Shown piece after piece: positions 21,801 through 35,158 of a stretch of DNA of 64,000 bases (the stretch's first letter is position 1; each line of letters starts with the position of its first letter). Made by a program: the position numbers and the translations under genes. The notes below the pieces were generated by a model, which worked only from the letters and a program-made list of their open reading frames with translations, was not told the DNA's origin and did no database searches. The DNA is from Phaeoceros laevis (Eukaryota; Anthocerotophyta; Anthocerotopsida; Notothyladales). The stretch is taken from assembly GCA_049999765.1 (NCBI GenBank), contig JBNGIQ010009123.1, positions 62,001 through 126,000 of the forward strand. The letters run 5' to 3'.

Positions 21801-24584
21801 TGAACGCGTTCAATATTAGCAAGGCCAACAATCATGAGCTGGAAGATCTGATTGATGCCCTTCGAAGGGAATTGGCATTGCTGAGACAGAGGCTCCATGA
21901 CGAAGCTGGTGCATCTCAGATTTTGGAAGGTAATGGCTGTTTGCAGCGGGTCTATGCAAATGAAATACGTGACTTTCCGCTTTATGTGCTGACAAATTAT
22001 TAGTTTGCAGAAGAACGGCGTCTTCTGCTTGAGGAGCTACAAAACTTGAAAAGAGAGTTTGAACTGATAAAACAGGAGCTACAAGACACAATACAAGCTT
22101 TCATAGTTGACATGAACTCCTTACGTGAAATAATGGGTCAGCTGCAAGAAACCAAGGTTTTACTTGCAGAGACAGAATGTCAAGGCACAGCTGCATTCAA
22201 TGCCAAAGAGGCCCAGCCTACAGACTTGACTGTTGCAGGGCCAAGCAGTGTACCTGCTGAAGCATGGGTTCAAACGGAAAGTGCCGGAGCACTGGTACCA
22301 GCAAGTCTGCATTCCCCAACTTCGCCACGGTCGCCTAGGATGATGGAGCAATTTCAGGGTGGTCTTTCTGACCCCAAAACACGGAAACTCAAGACGGAGG
22401 CCACTGAAGTCTATCTTGAGCTGCAAAGGACTATTGAAGAAAAGAATCAGGCATTGAGGGCTTTAGAGGCTGCAATGCGAGATCTGGAAAGGCAAGTGGC
22501 ACTTTATGGACCACATGTGACAGCTTTGGTCAATCTGTTATGGAGAGTAAGCAGCGCTCTTTTCACAAGGGCTAATCCGTGTTAGGCAGTATGTTGTTTG
22601 GTGCTTTATCAGGAAATCCTGAAATTGTCAGCCTGCATTACCTACCATGGCTATTGTGGTGATTACAGGTTTGGCAGATGGCTACTGACGCTCAAAAAAT
22701 TCATCGTGAGCTCGTTGCACAGTTACTGCAGCTTCTTGTTGAATTCTGGAACAGCCTTGGAGATGGGATCAGGGGTGACGATGAGACACACCTTCAATAT
22801 ACTGAAGTCCTGAAAACCCTACAAGAGATGGCTTCCATGACGGATCTTGAGATGGATGCACAACGAACTATCGCAAATGAGCTGCAAGGTCACCTGCACA
22901 ACCTACCACCTTTGCCACATCAAGAAACAGAATTTAGAGCCCAGCAACTAAGACTACGTACAGCAAGCATTTCACAATTTCAGTTTTCAATAGTTCGGGG
23001 GCCTTCCACCTCAGCAGATGATGGGTTGGATGAATCATATATGGATGATGAGATGGTATTGTCACAAGAAACTTCTGCCCATATGCATGAAATGTCTCCT
23101 TCTGAGGCTCGACTTCTAACCAATGTCACTCCCAAGGATTTGCAAGAGGTGGTAGATGTAGGGAAACGGATTGCTGTTGAAAGGATCACACTCCAGAAAG
23201 AAGTGCAAAGGCTTCAGGCACAGCTGTTAGCAGAACAAGCAGCTCGAAAGTGGCGGGACAAGTACACAAGGGAGCTGTTTGACAAGCTGATGGGTAAAGT
23301 GAGTACAATGGCTTGAAGAGCATACTGCTCAATTCGGAGCCTTGGATCTTTGGTTTTTTAACTATTTCAAGAACTTACGGACAACAGTGCTTGGATGCAG
23401 GGCAAAGTGTCTCGAGCTGCACAGACTGCCGCTTCAGATTTCTGGACTCTCCTAATACCTCATCCTCTATCTGCCGAGGAAACGGACATGTTGGAGTTCC
23501 GTACCTACTGGCGAAAACTTGTACGCAAGGCCGATGTAAGCTTTGTTCAACAAATGCAGGCTGTTTGGCGTAGGTTGCACACACCCGCAACTGATACTTG
23601 TAGCGGACATCTACTTAGTGTGCCAATGACTAGGACCTTCATCCCAGCGCATGCAAAGACTGGTTGCAGTTATGTATGCAGATAAATCATCTAGCAAGTC
23701 ACAGGGACCTGCTGTGTGTGTCTGTGCAGAACGCTGATCCACTCACAGAGAGGTATGTTCGGCAAACTATAACAGATATCTACGCAGCAAAGATTAAAGA
23801 TGATATGAGTTGTATGAGATGCGGGAAGCAACCACATGAGATGCCAGAATATGTGTACTTGTACTACCGGAAACGGTTTGGGCTTACTCATATGAGGGAG
23901 GACCACATTCTTGAGCTTTTGGCATCATTGTTGGCATATAGGGACATACCTGAGGTATAAAAGCCTATGCTGCACTGTACTGTACGCTCTCTGCATCGTA
24001 GTTATTCTTTAGCCAATTGACCAAAAACTACACAAGTGCTCGATAAGGTATTAACTTCAGGTCTTTAGGTCTGCAAGTTTGCAATATCTGCTGCTGTTAT
24101 AGAGGAGGATGAGAGTTCAAAGCTAGCCCGGCCTGTTACTCCTTCCATTCCTCCTCGCGAAGAAAGAGTTCCAGTGCAACCAGTGATCAAGCGTATTACC
24201 AACAATGTTGAAATTGCCAGACTACCTCTTGGAGAGCTTCAGTTCCACCAGACGACTGCCGCTACGAATGAGGACATTTGGAAAGGAGATTCGTTGTGCA
24301 CACCTCGCTCAATCCTCAGTGCTCGTGATCTCCTGTGTGGAGGTTTTTCTAGCGCTCGTTCTACGGAAACAGGTTCCTCAAGGCTATCCACACCGATGAC
24401 AAGTTCAAGGGTGGCATCTCCCAATACTACTTCAAGGGTTTCCAGCCCAAGAACTTCAATTGCTTCAGGTCCAAGAACCAAAGGTTGTGGGTCACCAATC
24501 ATGCCTGTACCGAGCACATCTTCAGGAAACCCAAGATGGAGCTCCAAAACGGTTTATAAGACCAGCAGTGTCCCCATCGTTAAG
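18871..24584 (+). CDS. long coiled-coil protein (ten exons; continues in phase into M48-like region)
   Basis: Exons are 18871-20221, 20377-20553, 20752-21017, 21270-21566, 21695-21929, 22011-22546, 22669-23298, 23401-23535, 23730-23954 and 24069-24584. All are GT-AG and phases agree, giving 1,456 codons. The N-terminal 150 residues are basic and Ser/Arg-rich (probably disordered). Then come long heptad-rich coiled coils (about residues 280-800). A globular part follows with YVRQTITDIYAAKIKDD, CGKQPHEMPEYVY and FGLTHMREDHILELLASL. That block is reminiscent of cytoskeletal or flagellar proteins of protists, but I do not recognise the family firmly. A Ser/Thr/Pro-rich stretch ends the part. The intron at 24585-24682 joins it in phase 0 to the M48-like exons; if that intron is retained the protein ends at TAA 24594-24596. 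An acceptor at 18811 suggests a further 5' exon, possibly in the gap. Confidence 0.65.
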
Positions 24585-24682
24585 GTATTCGTTTAAGCTC
24601 AGACACAGAACAAGTGCATGATCAAATTAATTGAGGTATCAACGTCAAGAACACAGACCTGCTGTCCTCGGTTGCGTTGCAG

Positions 24683-26137
24683 GAAACAAAGCTTCTTGGC
24701 ATGCGTAACGAGGAGCTTAAGCATCCACTAGCTGAGCATTTAATTGAGTGGAAACCTTTGTCCGGCCCTACTATGATAGACCTGGAGCTTCTGGCACATC
24801 CTCTGGTAAGTCCTGCATGTAGTAGTCAGGCCTGGAAGTCCACACAGTAGGCTGCTTTACTTCAGATGGCGGTAACCAGCTTTGAGTTTTGATGCAGGCT
24901 GAGGAGGCAACAGAGCTTGTGTCACATGTTCCAGGCATTGAAGCGCTGCTTGCTGTTTTAACATCCCAGAAGTTTGTCGAAGCAGCATCTAAGACCGACC
25001 TGGGGGTCCCAATCGGAGATTTGCAACTGCCACAAATGCACGTTCTACTTGAGCAGGTGAAGAACCCTCTTATGACCTTCTTGACGACCCTTCCAGCTGT
25101 GCATCAGAGAGTCTCTCCGAAAATTTTCATGAGCTGCCTGTCTGCCTTTCTGCCTTTCAGGCATGCAATTTACTGGACATGGACTGTCCCCTCATGTATG
25201 TCCGTGACAGTCCTTACTGTCGGGCATATACGTGGATTCTCCCAGGGTCTCCACCAGCCATCATATTCAACAGTGCAGTGTTCGACATCCTGAACCCTAT
25301 GGAGCTTCAGGTGGGTATGCTTACAGCAAGCGCTTCAGACTTTTGCTCTCAGTGCATCGCAATTAGAGAAGCAACACGAAGGCCACTGCCTCCCACTTAG
25401 CACTGCATTTGGACTCGTGATCACAGGCACTGATCGCGCAACAACTCTCAATCATCAAGTGGCCAAAATACCGAAACCTGGCAATGGCATGGACTGTTTT
25501 GATCCTTGCCCCTGGTTTGCTGGAGAACAAACCGCCCCCCTCGGGTGTCAAGCTCGTGGATGGCAACAACTTGCGTGACTTGAAATGGGCACCAAGCTTT
25601 GAATCTGGTCATGCAGAGGCAGGCCGATGGCCAGTATCATCGGCTCTTGCTAACAGCTTGGACAGATGGATCCGATATCAGGAGCTGGTAGGAGACCGTG
25701 CGGGGCTCATCGTCACCGAAAGCTTGCTGGTTGTGGTGTCCGCCAACATGAAGATGGCTGCTGGATCCCACACCCTTGCTAAGCAGCTCAACGTCGAGGC
25801 CTTGTTGGAACAAGGCCACAGAGTAGACGTAGCTGTCCACTCGACTCTGCTCCGAGAAATGGGCCTCCAGCAAAACGCATCCGCCATGTCTGACAACCTC
25901 AACGTCCGGACCGAGTTCACTGCCATTGCGCACTTCAATTCTCTCATCTCCAAGAAGACCATAGCAGGCAACGTGAGCAAGCCTGGACAGGCGTTTGGGG
26001 TGGAGCTTCGGTCTCTCGAGCTGGGGACTTCTTCTCACTCACTTGCAGTGCTGAGAGCTAGGGAGCTCTCCAGATGGGCTCACACAGAGGAAATTGCCCC
26101 TATTTGGCGGCAGCATGAAAAAGCTACACAACCCTAG
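24683..26137 (+). CDS. M48-peptidase-like domain without active-site motif
   Basis: Exons are 24683-24805, 24898-25056, 25161-25310 and 25427-26137, all GT-AG and phase 0, giving 380 residues. The order of blocks follows plant M48-family proteins: HPLAEEATELV, LPQMHVLLEQACNLL, CPLMYVRDSPYCRAYT, FNSAVFDILNPMELQ and QELVGDRAGLIV. The HExxH helix, normally after ELQAVLA, reads AQQLSII, so both zinc histidines and the catalytic glutamate are lost. The downstream Glu in QELVGDRAG remains. It is therefore a predicted pseudo-protease. The first exon has an acceptor, no transit peptide and no room for a promoter in the 98-bp gap before it, so it is most simply the C-terminus of the coiled-coil gene (1,836 residues in all). 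A separate gene starting at MRNEELKHP (ATG 24701) is the alternative. Confidence 0.65.
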
Positions 26138-26377
26138 GAGGCTTTCCCAGCCTCGAAACTCATCATTGATACAAATCGTTCATTCTCCTTGCGCCAGTTG
26201 GCCTTTGCTCGTTTAAATCAAGCCCCTTGTTTGAGGTAATGTGGCAGATGTGAGGCCCAGCATATCCTCCCCAAGCGCTTGTCTTGCTGGGCCGATGGTT
26301 GTTGGAGATTCCGCCTGCCCAGGTTAGGTGCTTGATCGCGTCGAATGATAGGGTTGTGAATTGGCAGGCCGGCTGCC

Positions 26378-27841
26378 ATGGATGCACTGCGCTGGCAGCA
26401 GTGCTCGGTGGAGACAGTGCTGGCCTCCTCCTGCATTTCGGCCATGCTGTTCAGCCGGAGCAGTAGCAGCGTCAGCGTGAGGGTGGCCAGTGGAAATGCG
26501 GCCGTTGTCGGGGAGGGGAGGAGGACGGTTGAATCGGCATGGAGCGGCCGTAGTGTCAGGGCTTCCAGGCAAGGGCCGGACTGGTTCTCTAGCAGGAGAG
26601 CCCTGGTGATCGGGACGTTGGCAGTGACAGGGGTTGTGACCAGCCCTTCGCTGCTCGGAGCAGCTCAGGCGTCGGGGCTTTCCGACAAGGAGAATGGCCC
26701 TCTGGCCAAGACCGGGCTTCAGCCGATCGAATTCGACCAGGCAAGCCCCTGCACGGTGGTCTCTGCACCAGGGAGAAGGATCGTGGCCGTGGGAGACTTG
26801 CACGGGGACTTGGAGAGGACACAGGTGGCTCTGCAGCTGGCTGGAGTGCTCAGCTCCGACGGGTACAGCAACTGGACCGGGGGCTCAGATGTGCTGGTGC
26901 AGGTCGGGGATGTGCTTGATCGAGGTAACGACGAGATTGCCATCCTCTCGCTGCTCAGCCGGCTGCGGGACCAGGCACCGCTGCACGGAGGAGCCGTGCT
27001 GCAGATCAACGGCAACCACGAGACCATGAATGTGGCCGGGGAATTCCGCGACGCTGCTCAAGGAGGGTTCGAGGAATGCGAGCGGTTCATGAACTACTGC
27101 GAGGAGGATCATGGAGGAGACTACAAGGGGGCCTTCAGGGATTGGTTTGAGGACTCACAGGCCACGAAAGCCCAGGAGGACTCCGTTTTCAGCAGCTGGA
27201 AGGCCATCTGGAACACAATGAGGTTGCAGAAAGCGCAAACCGCCAGGACGCTTCTCTTTAGTCCCGGAGGGCCTCTAGCATTGGAGCTCGCCAAGCACGG
27301 GGTGGTGCTCAAGGTGAACAATTGGCTCTTTGCACATGGAGGGGTGTTGCCGCACCATGTGGATTACGGGCTGGAGAGGATCAACAAGGAGCTAGCGGAC
27401 TGGATGCGGGCAGAGCGTACTTCATCCGGAAAGGAGGCCCAGATGCCGTTCATTGCTACCAGAGGATTTGACAGCATTGTGTGGAGCAGGCTGTACTCCA
27501 GGGAAGTGTACGAGAAGCCTGAAGACAGGATCACAGCCTGCACCGTGCTCACTGCTGCTTTGAGCTTGTTGGAGTGCCAGGGCATTGTGGTGGGTCACAC
27601 TCCTCAAGTGTCTGGTGTTAATTGCGAGTGCAGCGGCCGCATTTGGCGCATCGACGTAGGTATGTCCAGCGGGGTCCTCCATGCGCTACCTCAGGTGCTG
27701 GAAATTGTGGATGACCAGGTCAGGGTGCTGAAGTGCGTTGCAACCAAGGAGGAGTTCGAAGATGTGGATGACATGGCGGCAGTTTCGAACTTGGGCAATC
27801 TTTCCGCACTTTTAGGATTGCGGAGAGCTCCGAGGGCGTAG
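26378..27841 (+). CDS. SLP1: Shewanella-like protein phosphatase 1, chloroplast
   Basis: A single exon encodes 487 residues. The PPP-family metal and catalytic motifs are present in order: GDLHGD, GDVLDRG, GNHE, the histidine of FAHGG, and GHTPQ. The SLP layout is supported by the insert between GNHE and the second half. The N-terminus is a Ser/Arg-rich transit peptide, followed by SRRALVIGTLAVTGVV and an Ala-rich end, which resembles a twin-arginine thylakoid-lumen signal. Plant SLP1 is a chloroplast Ser/Thr phosphatase resistant to classical PPP inhibitors. The ATG at 26378 gives the complete targeting sequence. Confidence 0.92.
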   Translation: MDALRWQQCSVETVLASSCISAMLFSRSSSSVSVRVASGNAAVVGEGRRTVESAWSGRSVRASRQGPDWFSSRRALVIGTLAVTGVVTSPSLLGAAQASGLSDKENGPLAKTGLQPIEFDQASPCTVVSAPGRRIVAVGDLHGDLERTQVALQLAGVLSSDGYSNWTGGSDVLVQVGDVLDRGNDEIAILSLLSRLRDQAPLHGGAVLQINGNHETMNVAGEFRDAAQGGFEECERFMNYCEEDHGGDYKGAFRDWFEDSQATKAQEDSVFSSWKAIWNTMRLQKAQTARTLLFSPGGPLALELAKHGVVLKVNNWLFAHGGVLPHHVDYGLERINKELADWMRAERTSSGKEAQMPFIATRGFDSIVWSRLYSREVYEKPEDRITACTVLTAALSLLECQGIVVGHTPQVSGVNCECSGRIWRIDVGMSSGVLHALPQVLEIVDDQVRVLKCVATKEEFEDVDDMAAVSNLGNLSALLGLRRAPRA

Positions 27842-28341
27842 CACCAGGGCAATCTGTGATCTCTTGTACAGAATATTTACATGCAACATCCAGCCTCCAG
27901 CGTTGCAAGTGCTCCACATTATTGACATCAGTGAGCAGGTAGTGAGATTCCAGGCGAGATTAAGAAGTTCGTCGCACGCGGCCTCTCTATTCAGAGGCTA
28001 GAGCTGCCTGTGCGGCAAGGCTAGATATATTCCGTATACCGCTTACACGAAGGTAGTTGTGTTTGTATCTCTATAGCAGCAACTGATTGCCAAAGTAGAT
28101 GATAGTAATTTGTTCCTAGGCACGAAGACGAAGAACGTTGGACGACGGTAAACAGTGCTCAAAGTTGAGGGTGAAAATGGAGCTAAACATATGGTACAGT
28201 TTGAGAGTCCTAGGATCTGTAGCAAAGACCAGACATCTGCTCCAGCAGCTCGCACTAGATCTCATTGTAGGAAGACTTATTGTGGACACGGACAGTGGTT
28301 CATCTTTAGCTCTCCACTGTGACAAAGGTGTAAGCCACCCT
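27842..28341. other. intergenic, convergent gene ends
   Basis: It lies between the 3' ends of SLP1 (plus) and the small heat-shock gene (minus). No further exon or repeat is seen. Confidence 0.45.
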
Positions 28342-29094
28342 CTAAGCGACTGGCACATCCAAGAATCTGGGTGCATGAGGATCTGGCGGCGGCACCTTGG
28401 GCACAGTTACAACTAGCACTCCATCCCTGCAGATAGCCTTACAGTGGTCCACATTTGCATTTTCCGGAAGCATAAATTTGAAAGCGAAATGACCGGGTCT
28501 CCGCTGCTTCTGGAGAAACTTGGTCTCACCTTCAATATCATCATCCGGCTTACGCTCGCCTCTGACCACCAACACATTGTCGTTCTCAACTCTCACCTAA
28601 AAGCATGTCAGAGCCCAGCAAAAGCATGCCTGCTTAGTCCCACATACTAGGCACCGCACAAACACAGACCCACACGGATGTGGCTATTCCCCTGCTGCAG
28701 TGCTGGTGATGTGATGTGCTCTCTTCTGATTGTGCCCCTAATCAGCTAACACACATCTTGCCCATTTTCTCATTGTTCCAGACTTCCATGTATGAACACT
28801 TGAGTAAGCTTGTCAAGGGACCGTAATGTCTAGCAGAACAAGGGGAATACTTTATACACATCATGGGATGTACCACCCAAGTACTATGAAACAAAACTGT
28901 AGGATTCAATCAGATTCACTTTAATGTCATCATCAGTTGTTTTGGCGATCCCTTTGCCAAGTATGAACAACAAATCCAGCAATTAGGTAGTAGGTCAGTA
29001 CCTTGACATCATGAGATTTGCAGCCAGGCATGTCAGACACGAAGACGAAGGATTCGGGATGTTCCTTGACATCCACATCAGTCCCTGTAGCCAT
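28342..29094 (-). CDS. class II small heat-shock protein (short N-terminus)
   Basis: Exons on the minus strand are 29094-29002 and 28596-28342, with a 405-bp GT-AG intron in phase 0, giving 115 residues. The whole is an alpha-crystallin (HSP20) domain: DVKEHPESFVFVSDMPG, VENDNVLVVRGERKPDDD, HFAFKFMLPENANVD, then CRDGVLVVTVPKVPPP. The LPENAN block and the PPP ending place it with cytosolic class II plant sHSPs, ATP-independent holdases for unfolded proteins. The usual N-terminal arm of about 40 residues is missing; an in-frame TAA lies 15-17 bases before the ATG. An upstream exon is possible but I do not see one. Confidence 0.85.
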
Positions 29095-29962
29095 TAGATC
29101 ATGAACTTACACACAACCTGTATTGCCACCGACACGAAAATTTATTAAAGGCCACCAGCAACAGAACAAACAATCAACGATTGTCAGAGACTTTGTTGAC
29201 TTTACACTGCGAAGCCTTCTGCGCGTGTGACTTAAGGGGAGGCCACAAAACAGAATTCGCACAATCGCTACTCGAGATGGAAAATGCTACCAGCAGGAGG
29301 ATGCATTTCATTACAGTGGCTACAACTCTCAACAAACAGAACAGCAATATTGGGTATGTAAAAAATCGTCAAACGACTCACCAAACCTGCAAATTGTGAC
29401 AAAATCAAAACCGCCTCTGATGAGCGGAGCCGCAAGGATTTCGCCTGTCACAAGCACAAAAGAACAGATCATTTTCATCTCTCTCCAGAAATTTGAAGGA
29501 TCCACAGTTAGGCAGTTACACATTGGAGACATGCAAGAAGGAATCGAGGGAGGCTGCTTAAGAAGGCGGTGAGAGCAAGGATGTGGATCTCACAGGAGCC
29601 CGACGGCGAAGAAGCAGGGAGAGGCGGAATGCGCGCGGAAGGAGGGTTGCACAAGATAGCGACACTGGCATGGAGAAGCACCAAACAGCGCCAGACGGAG
29701 CAGCAGACGCGCGACCGTCAAGGGGCGCACCCTCACGGCCTCGCGGCCCCTTTCAGCTGACCCTTTCGGGTGACCGCTTCTTAGACGTTTCTACCGGTTT
29801 CCTTGCTTCAGCTGCACGTTTCTTGGGACTCGCCGTGGACAGGACACTTCCTAAGGGAGTGCCACCTTGCTCAGTTCCAACAGCGGACAGCGGAAGGACG
29901 AGAAGACTACAAAGCCACTGATTCTCTCGTCTGGCATCCCAAGTACCAATCTTTCTGCGGTG
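29095..29962. other. divergent promoter region between sHSP and MOG1
   Basis: The small heat-shock gene runs leftward and MOG1 rightward from here, so both promoters should lie within this interval. I could not pick out a clear heat-shock element. An open frame continues upstream of the MOG1 ATG without recognisable content. Confidence 0.4.
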
Positions 29963-30891
29963 ATGATGGCGCAGCCTAACGGTCATGCTGTCACCGACGT
30001 CTGCGAGTTGCGGCCGCTGTTCGGAGGCGCCATACAGTCCTCCTTCCCCTCCAGATTTCAGGTCTACTTTTGAGGCTCCCCTCGTCTTTTTACTTGCAAT
30101 GATTTCTCTTCCCCGTGATGACAGCAGACTGAGAAATTTGTGTCTGGTATACAGGATGTGAGTGGAATTCGTCAAGTTCCTGACAACCAGGTACGAGGAC
30201 TCTTGGCACGTAGGGTTGTACGCCGGATTCTTTGAGCTGGATTTCGTGAGGGCTTAAGGCCATAACTGCACTCTGCTGCAGGAAGGGTTCGTCGATGGGG
30301 ATCGTGATGAGAGCATTATTGTGGAGCTGTTGGAGTTGAAGCACGACGTTGCTGACCAAGAAAGCGCCTTGTGGTTTCTTAAAGATCTAGCCACTGAGCA
30401 GGACTCGAGCAACGAATTTGTGAGTATCCTGAGGCTTGCTCAAGGCAAATAAGCAGATTCCTCTAAGGAGTGTTGTCTAATAAAAGCACGGTTAAGAAGC
30501 TTGATTCAGGTTGTGGAGGCGGTGAATACTATTGCGCCAGCTGATGCCCCTTTTATCGACCCTTCCACGGTGATGACAGCTGCTGTTGGTAAGCTGGTAA
30601 GGTGCTCGCGGCATCCATCATCTTACTGTCTGCACAAGACAGCTCATTTGTTCGTCCTCTCTCATGCTGCTCACGATGCAGGCTGTTTCCAAGGGTAGGC
30701 AAGGAGTTGAAGCCCGTAACGTTGTGAGGGTACGTTATTTTTCTGAACATTTACCATCCTGTTCAGTACGAAGCGAAGCAAGACCTATTAAGCTACAGGT
30801 CTTCCTGCAGGTTTATCTGGCAAACTTAAGGCTCCGAAGCGTGAATACTGATGTTTTGATCACCGTCTACCAGCCACTCTTCATCAGGTAG
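29963..30891 (+). CDS. MOG1: MOG1, Ran-binding nuclear import factor
   Basis: Six exons: 29963-30061, 30155-30190, 30282-30419, 30510-30596, 30682-30729 and 30811-30891, giving 162 residues. All are GT-AG and phases agree. Family blocks are clear: ELRPLFGGAIQSSFP, RQVPDNQEGFVD, DESIIVELLELK, ALWFLKDLATEQD, AVGKLAVSKGRQG and VYLANLRLRSVNTDVLI. MOG1 binds Ran in the nucleus and helps exchange its nucleotide during nuclear transport. At exon 4 a nearer donor at 30589 would break the frame; the one at 30597 restores the conserved join VGKL-AVSKGRQG. Either of two adjacent ATGs could serve as start. Confidence 0.93.
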
Positions 30892-31586
30892 CAGGGTTGT
30901 TTAAGATTTGGTTCTATTGATGCTGGAATGAAATACTTGGGAGCTGACGCAGGCAGGCATCATCAAACTGTTCTGAAACAAAACTATGTGTGTCTTTATC
31001 CAGTGAACACAGCCACAGTGCATCAACAGTTGGAGCAGGGCCGACATCCAACGCGACGTTGTCAGGTTGCCTGCCGGCACTAGATATTTTCAGACATATG
31101 CTTAGTACGTTTAAGGTTAATGATTGGAGTTTATTCCATCCTTGACCTCAGCATGCGTGTCTATTCGAAGAGTAGGTTTCCAATGAAGAGTAGGTTTCCA
31201 ATTGTAGTTCTCCCAAGGGGAGATTTTTGAGGCTTGAATGGCAACGAGTGGCAACAAGTGGCCACTTATTTAGGACAAAATTTAGAATTAGGAAACTAGT
31301 CGAATACTTCGCAGCTCTGAAAAAAGAGGTGAAGTCTGGCCATCAGGCAGCTACGTCTAGTGCCTAAAACTAGTGTCCTGGAGGCGTGGACCTCGCGTTA
31401 TTAGAACTTGTGCACTGAAACTCAACGCAAAGAATGAAAGAATGATTTCTTTTCTGCTCTCCACTAGCAAAAAGTGGCCCTACGGAGTTTATTCCGACAC
31501 CCGGAATGGAGTGGGTGTCGGAACGCAATGGATTCCGAACTCCCTGGATAACTTACAAGAACTACAATCGAGAGAGGAGAGCGGAG
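30892..31586. other. intergenic, convergent gene ends
   Basis: It lies between MOG1 (plus) and the epimerase gene (minus). It holds a short direct repeat of GAGTAGGTTTCCAATGAA near 31170-31200 and a strong hairpin at 31492-31523. No gene is seen. Confidence 0.5.
31492..31523. repeat. hairpin, 11-bp perfect arms
   Basis: TTCCGACACCC and GGGTGTCGGAA are perfect inverted repeats around a 10-base loop. Outer bases GGAGTT (31484) and AACTCC (31538) can pair as well. It lies 64 bases beyond the stop codon of the epimerase gene, in its likely 3' untranslated region. Confidence 0.6.
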
Positions 31587-33613
<2,027 letters not shown>

Positions 33614-34467
33614 GCTTGGTCCCCCTGGCGGTCCTAAGAAGCGCTAACCCTAAAGATGTGGCCTTTCTGGCACTGGTGAATCCCGAGAGCCAATTCCCTT
33701 CGGAACTGCGACCGCGAGCAGGCACAGTATATGAAGGCAATGTGCTGCCTTGGAAACGGGGAACACATGACCGTGCACTACGTAGCTAGAGCACTTCTTA
33801 CACGACCTCTTAGAACCGAGCAACTTCGGCACTGGGTACTGAATCCAACGACCCAGCAGCAGGCGGGCAGCTACTGAAAACGGGGACAAAAGGAGGGAAT
33901 AAGGCACTACTCGTGGACCCCTTCAGCAGCAACCGGTAGGCAGGAAAAAAGGGACGACAGCTAGCTGGGACTCAAATTCAGAGAGGAAATCATTTCAGAT
34001 GTGTGCACGATCGTAGCTATGGCTTCGAGGGAGGCCGAAGAGGGAGTAAGGTGGTGGAAGCAAGAAGGACGGATATACCATGGGATATACGCGCCACGGG
34101 GTAGAAGCTGCTGCTGCTGGGGGACAATTGAACACGCGAGCGGGCGGGGCAATAGATAAGCGTGATGCGTCAGAGAGAAGGGAAACAAGGGGGAAGGAGA
34201 GGCAAGGGGGAAGGGGAGTGCAGTGGAACCAAGACGGAGTGCACCCGTCGAGAATTTGAGGCCCAAGACCCGAGATGATGTGACACGCTTCCTGCCTTCG
34301 GGTGGAACCTTGCTCTCCTGTGCATCTGTTCAACAGACAAAGCTTCCTTGCCAAGAGTCTGCCAATCGTTCGAGTTCACACCCAGTTGGCAAGCAGTCCC
34401 GTTAGCTAACTGAGCATCCACGCGGCAGTGACGTGGTCATCCCATTCTCCGCCACACTCATCGTGGT
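33614..34467. other. intergenic, upstream of epimerase gene
   Basis: Presumed promoter and 5' untranslated region of the epimerase gene, which starts at 33613 and runs leftward. Only short motif-free frames are found. Confidence 0.4.
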
Positions 34468-34706
34468 GCACGTTTTGTTAGAGGACCTGTCCTACACGCT
34501 CGAATACTGTCTGCATGCAATAAGATGTCCTAATAATGTCCGAAATGGGTGTCATTCTGATGCAATATCAATGGGTGCAACATAATATGATACGATACAA
34601 TGGGTGCAATATCGTTGTCTGCACGTTTTGTTAGGGGACCTTGTCCTACAAGCTCGAATGTTGTCTACATGTAATAAGATGTCCTAATAATGTCTGAAAT
34701 GTGTGT
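34468..34706. repeat. direct repeat pair, about 86 bp
   Basis: 34468-34552 and 34621-34706 are near-identical: each starts GCACGTTTTGTTAG.GGACC, continues CCTACA.GCTCGAAT and ends GATGTCCTAATAATGTC.GAAAT. The 68-base spacer is rich in ATGGGTGCAA motifs. This is non-coding repeat DNA. Confidence 0.75.
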
Positions 34707-35034
34707 GGGCAATGGGCATCCTTGATGTCAAGCAATACTTTCAATACTTTATCGTCATTGCCTCTATGGCACCAGTTCTAATAGAAAGGTCATGCATGAT
34801 ACAAATTTAGGACATTATACAAGTTATTAGGGACACACCACTAGCCTACATAAGTAACAGGGTCCTTAGATCGAGTCGGGGCTGCGGCCTTCTTGCCGTC
34901 CGGTTGGTTATCCGGTTGGTTAGACACACACCCGTGACGCTTTATTCATTCATTCGTTCATGGTCGTACCCCGGACTCTTATCTCTGTTTTACTTTGTAC
35001 AAACACGCTAAAAGAGTCAATCAGTTCATTTTCC

Positions 35035-35158
35035 TGAACACGGATAAAATATCACGGTCCCATAGAGGGTCCCCTCTTGCCTAGAGCCTAGACACATGAA
35101 CACGGATAAAATATCACGGACCCATAGAGGGTCTCCTCTTGCCTAGAGCCTAGAGACA
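35035..35158. repeat. tandem repeat, two 62-bp units
   Basis: 35035-35096 and 35097-35158 are adjacent copies beginning TGAACACGGATAAAATATC and ending CTTGCCTAGAGCCTAGA, with only a few differences. Further partial TCTAGGCAAGG motifs follow. Confidence 0.8.

Noticed and set aside
30589-30590. Donor GTAAGC at 30589 for MOG1 exon 4
   Set aside because: It breaks the frame into the next exon; the donor at 30597 gives the conserved VGKL-AVSKGRQG join.
34468-35158. CRISPR-like repeat array
   Set aside because: Only two copies per repeat, no short regular spacers, and the genome is eukaryotic.
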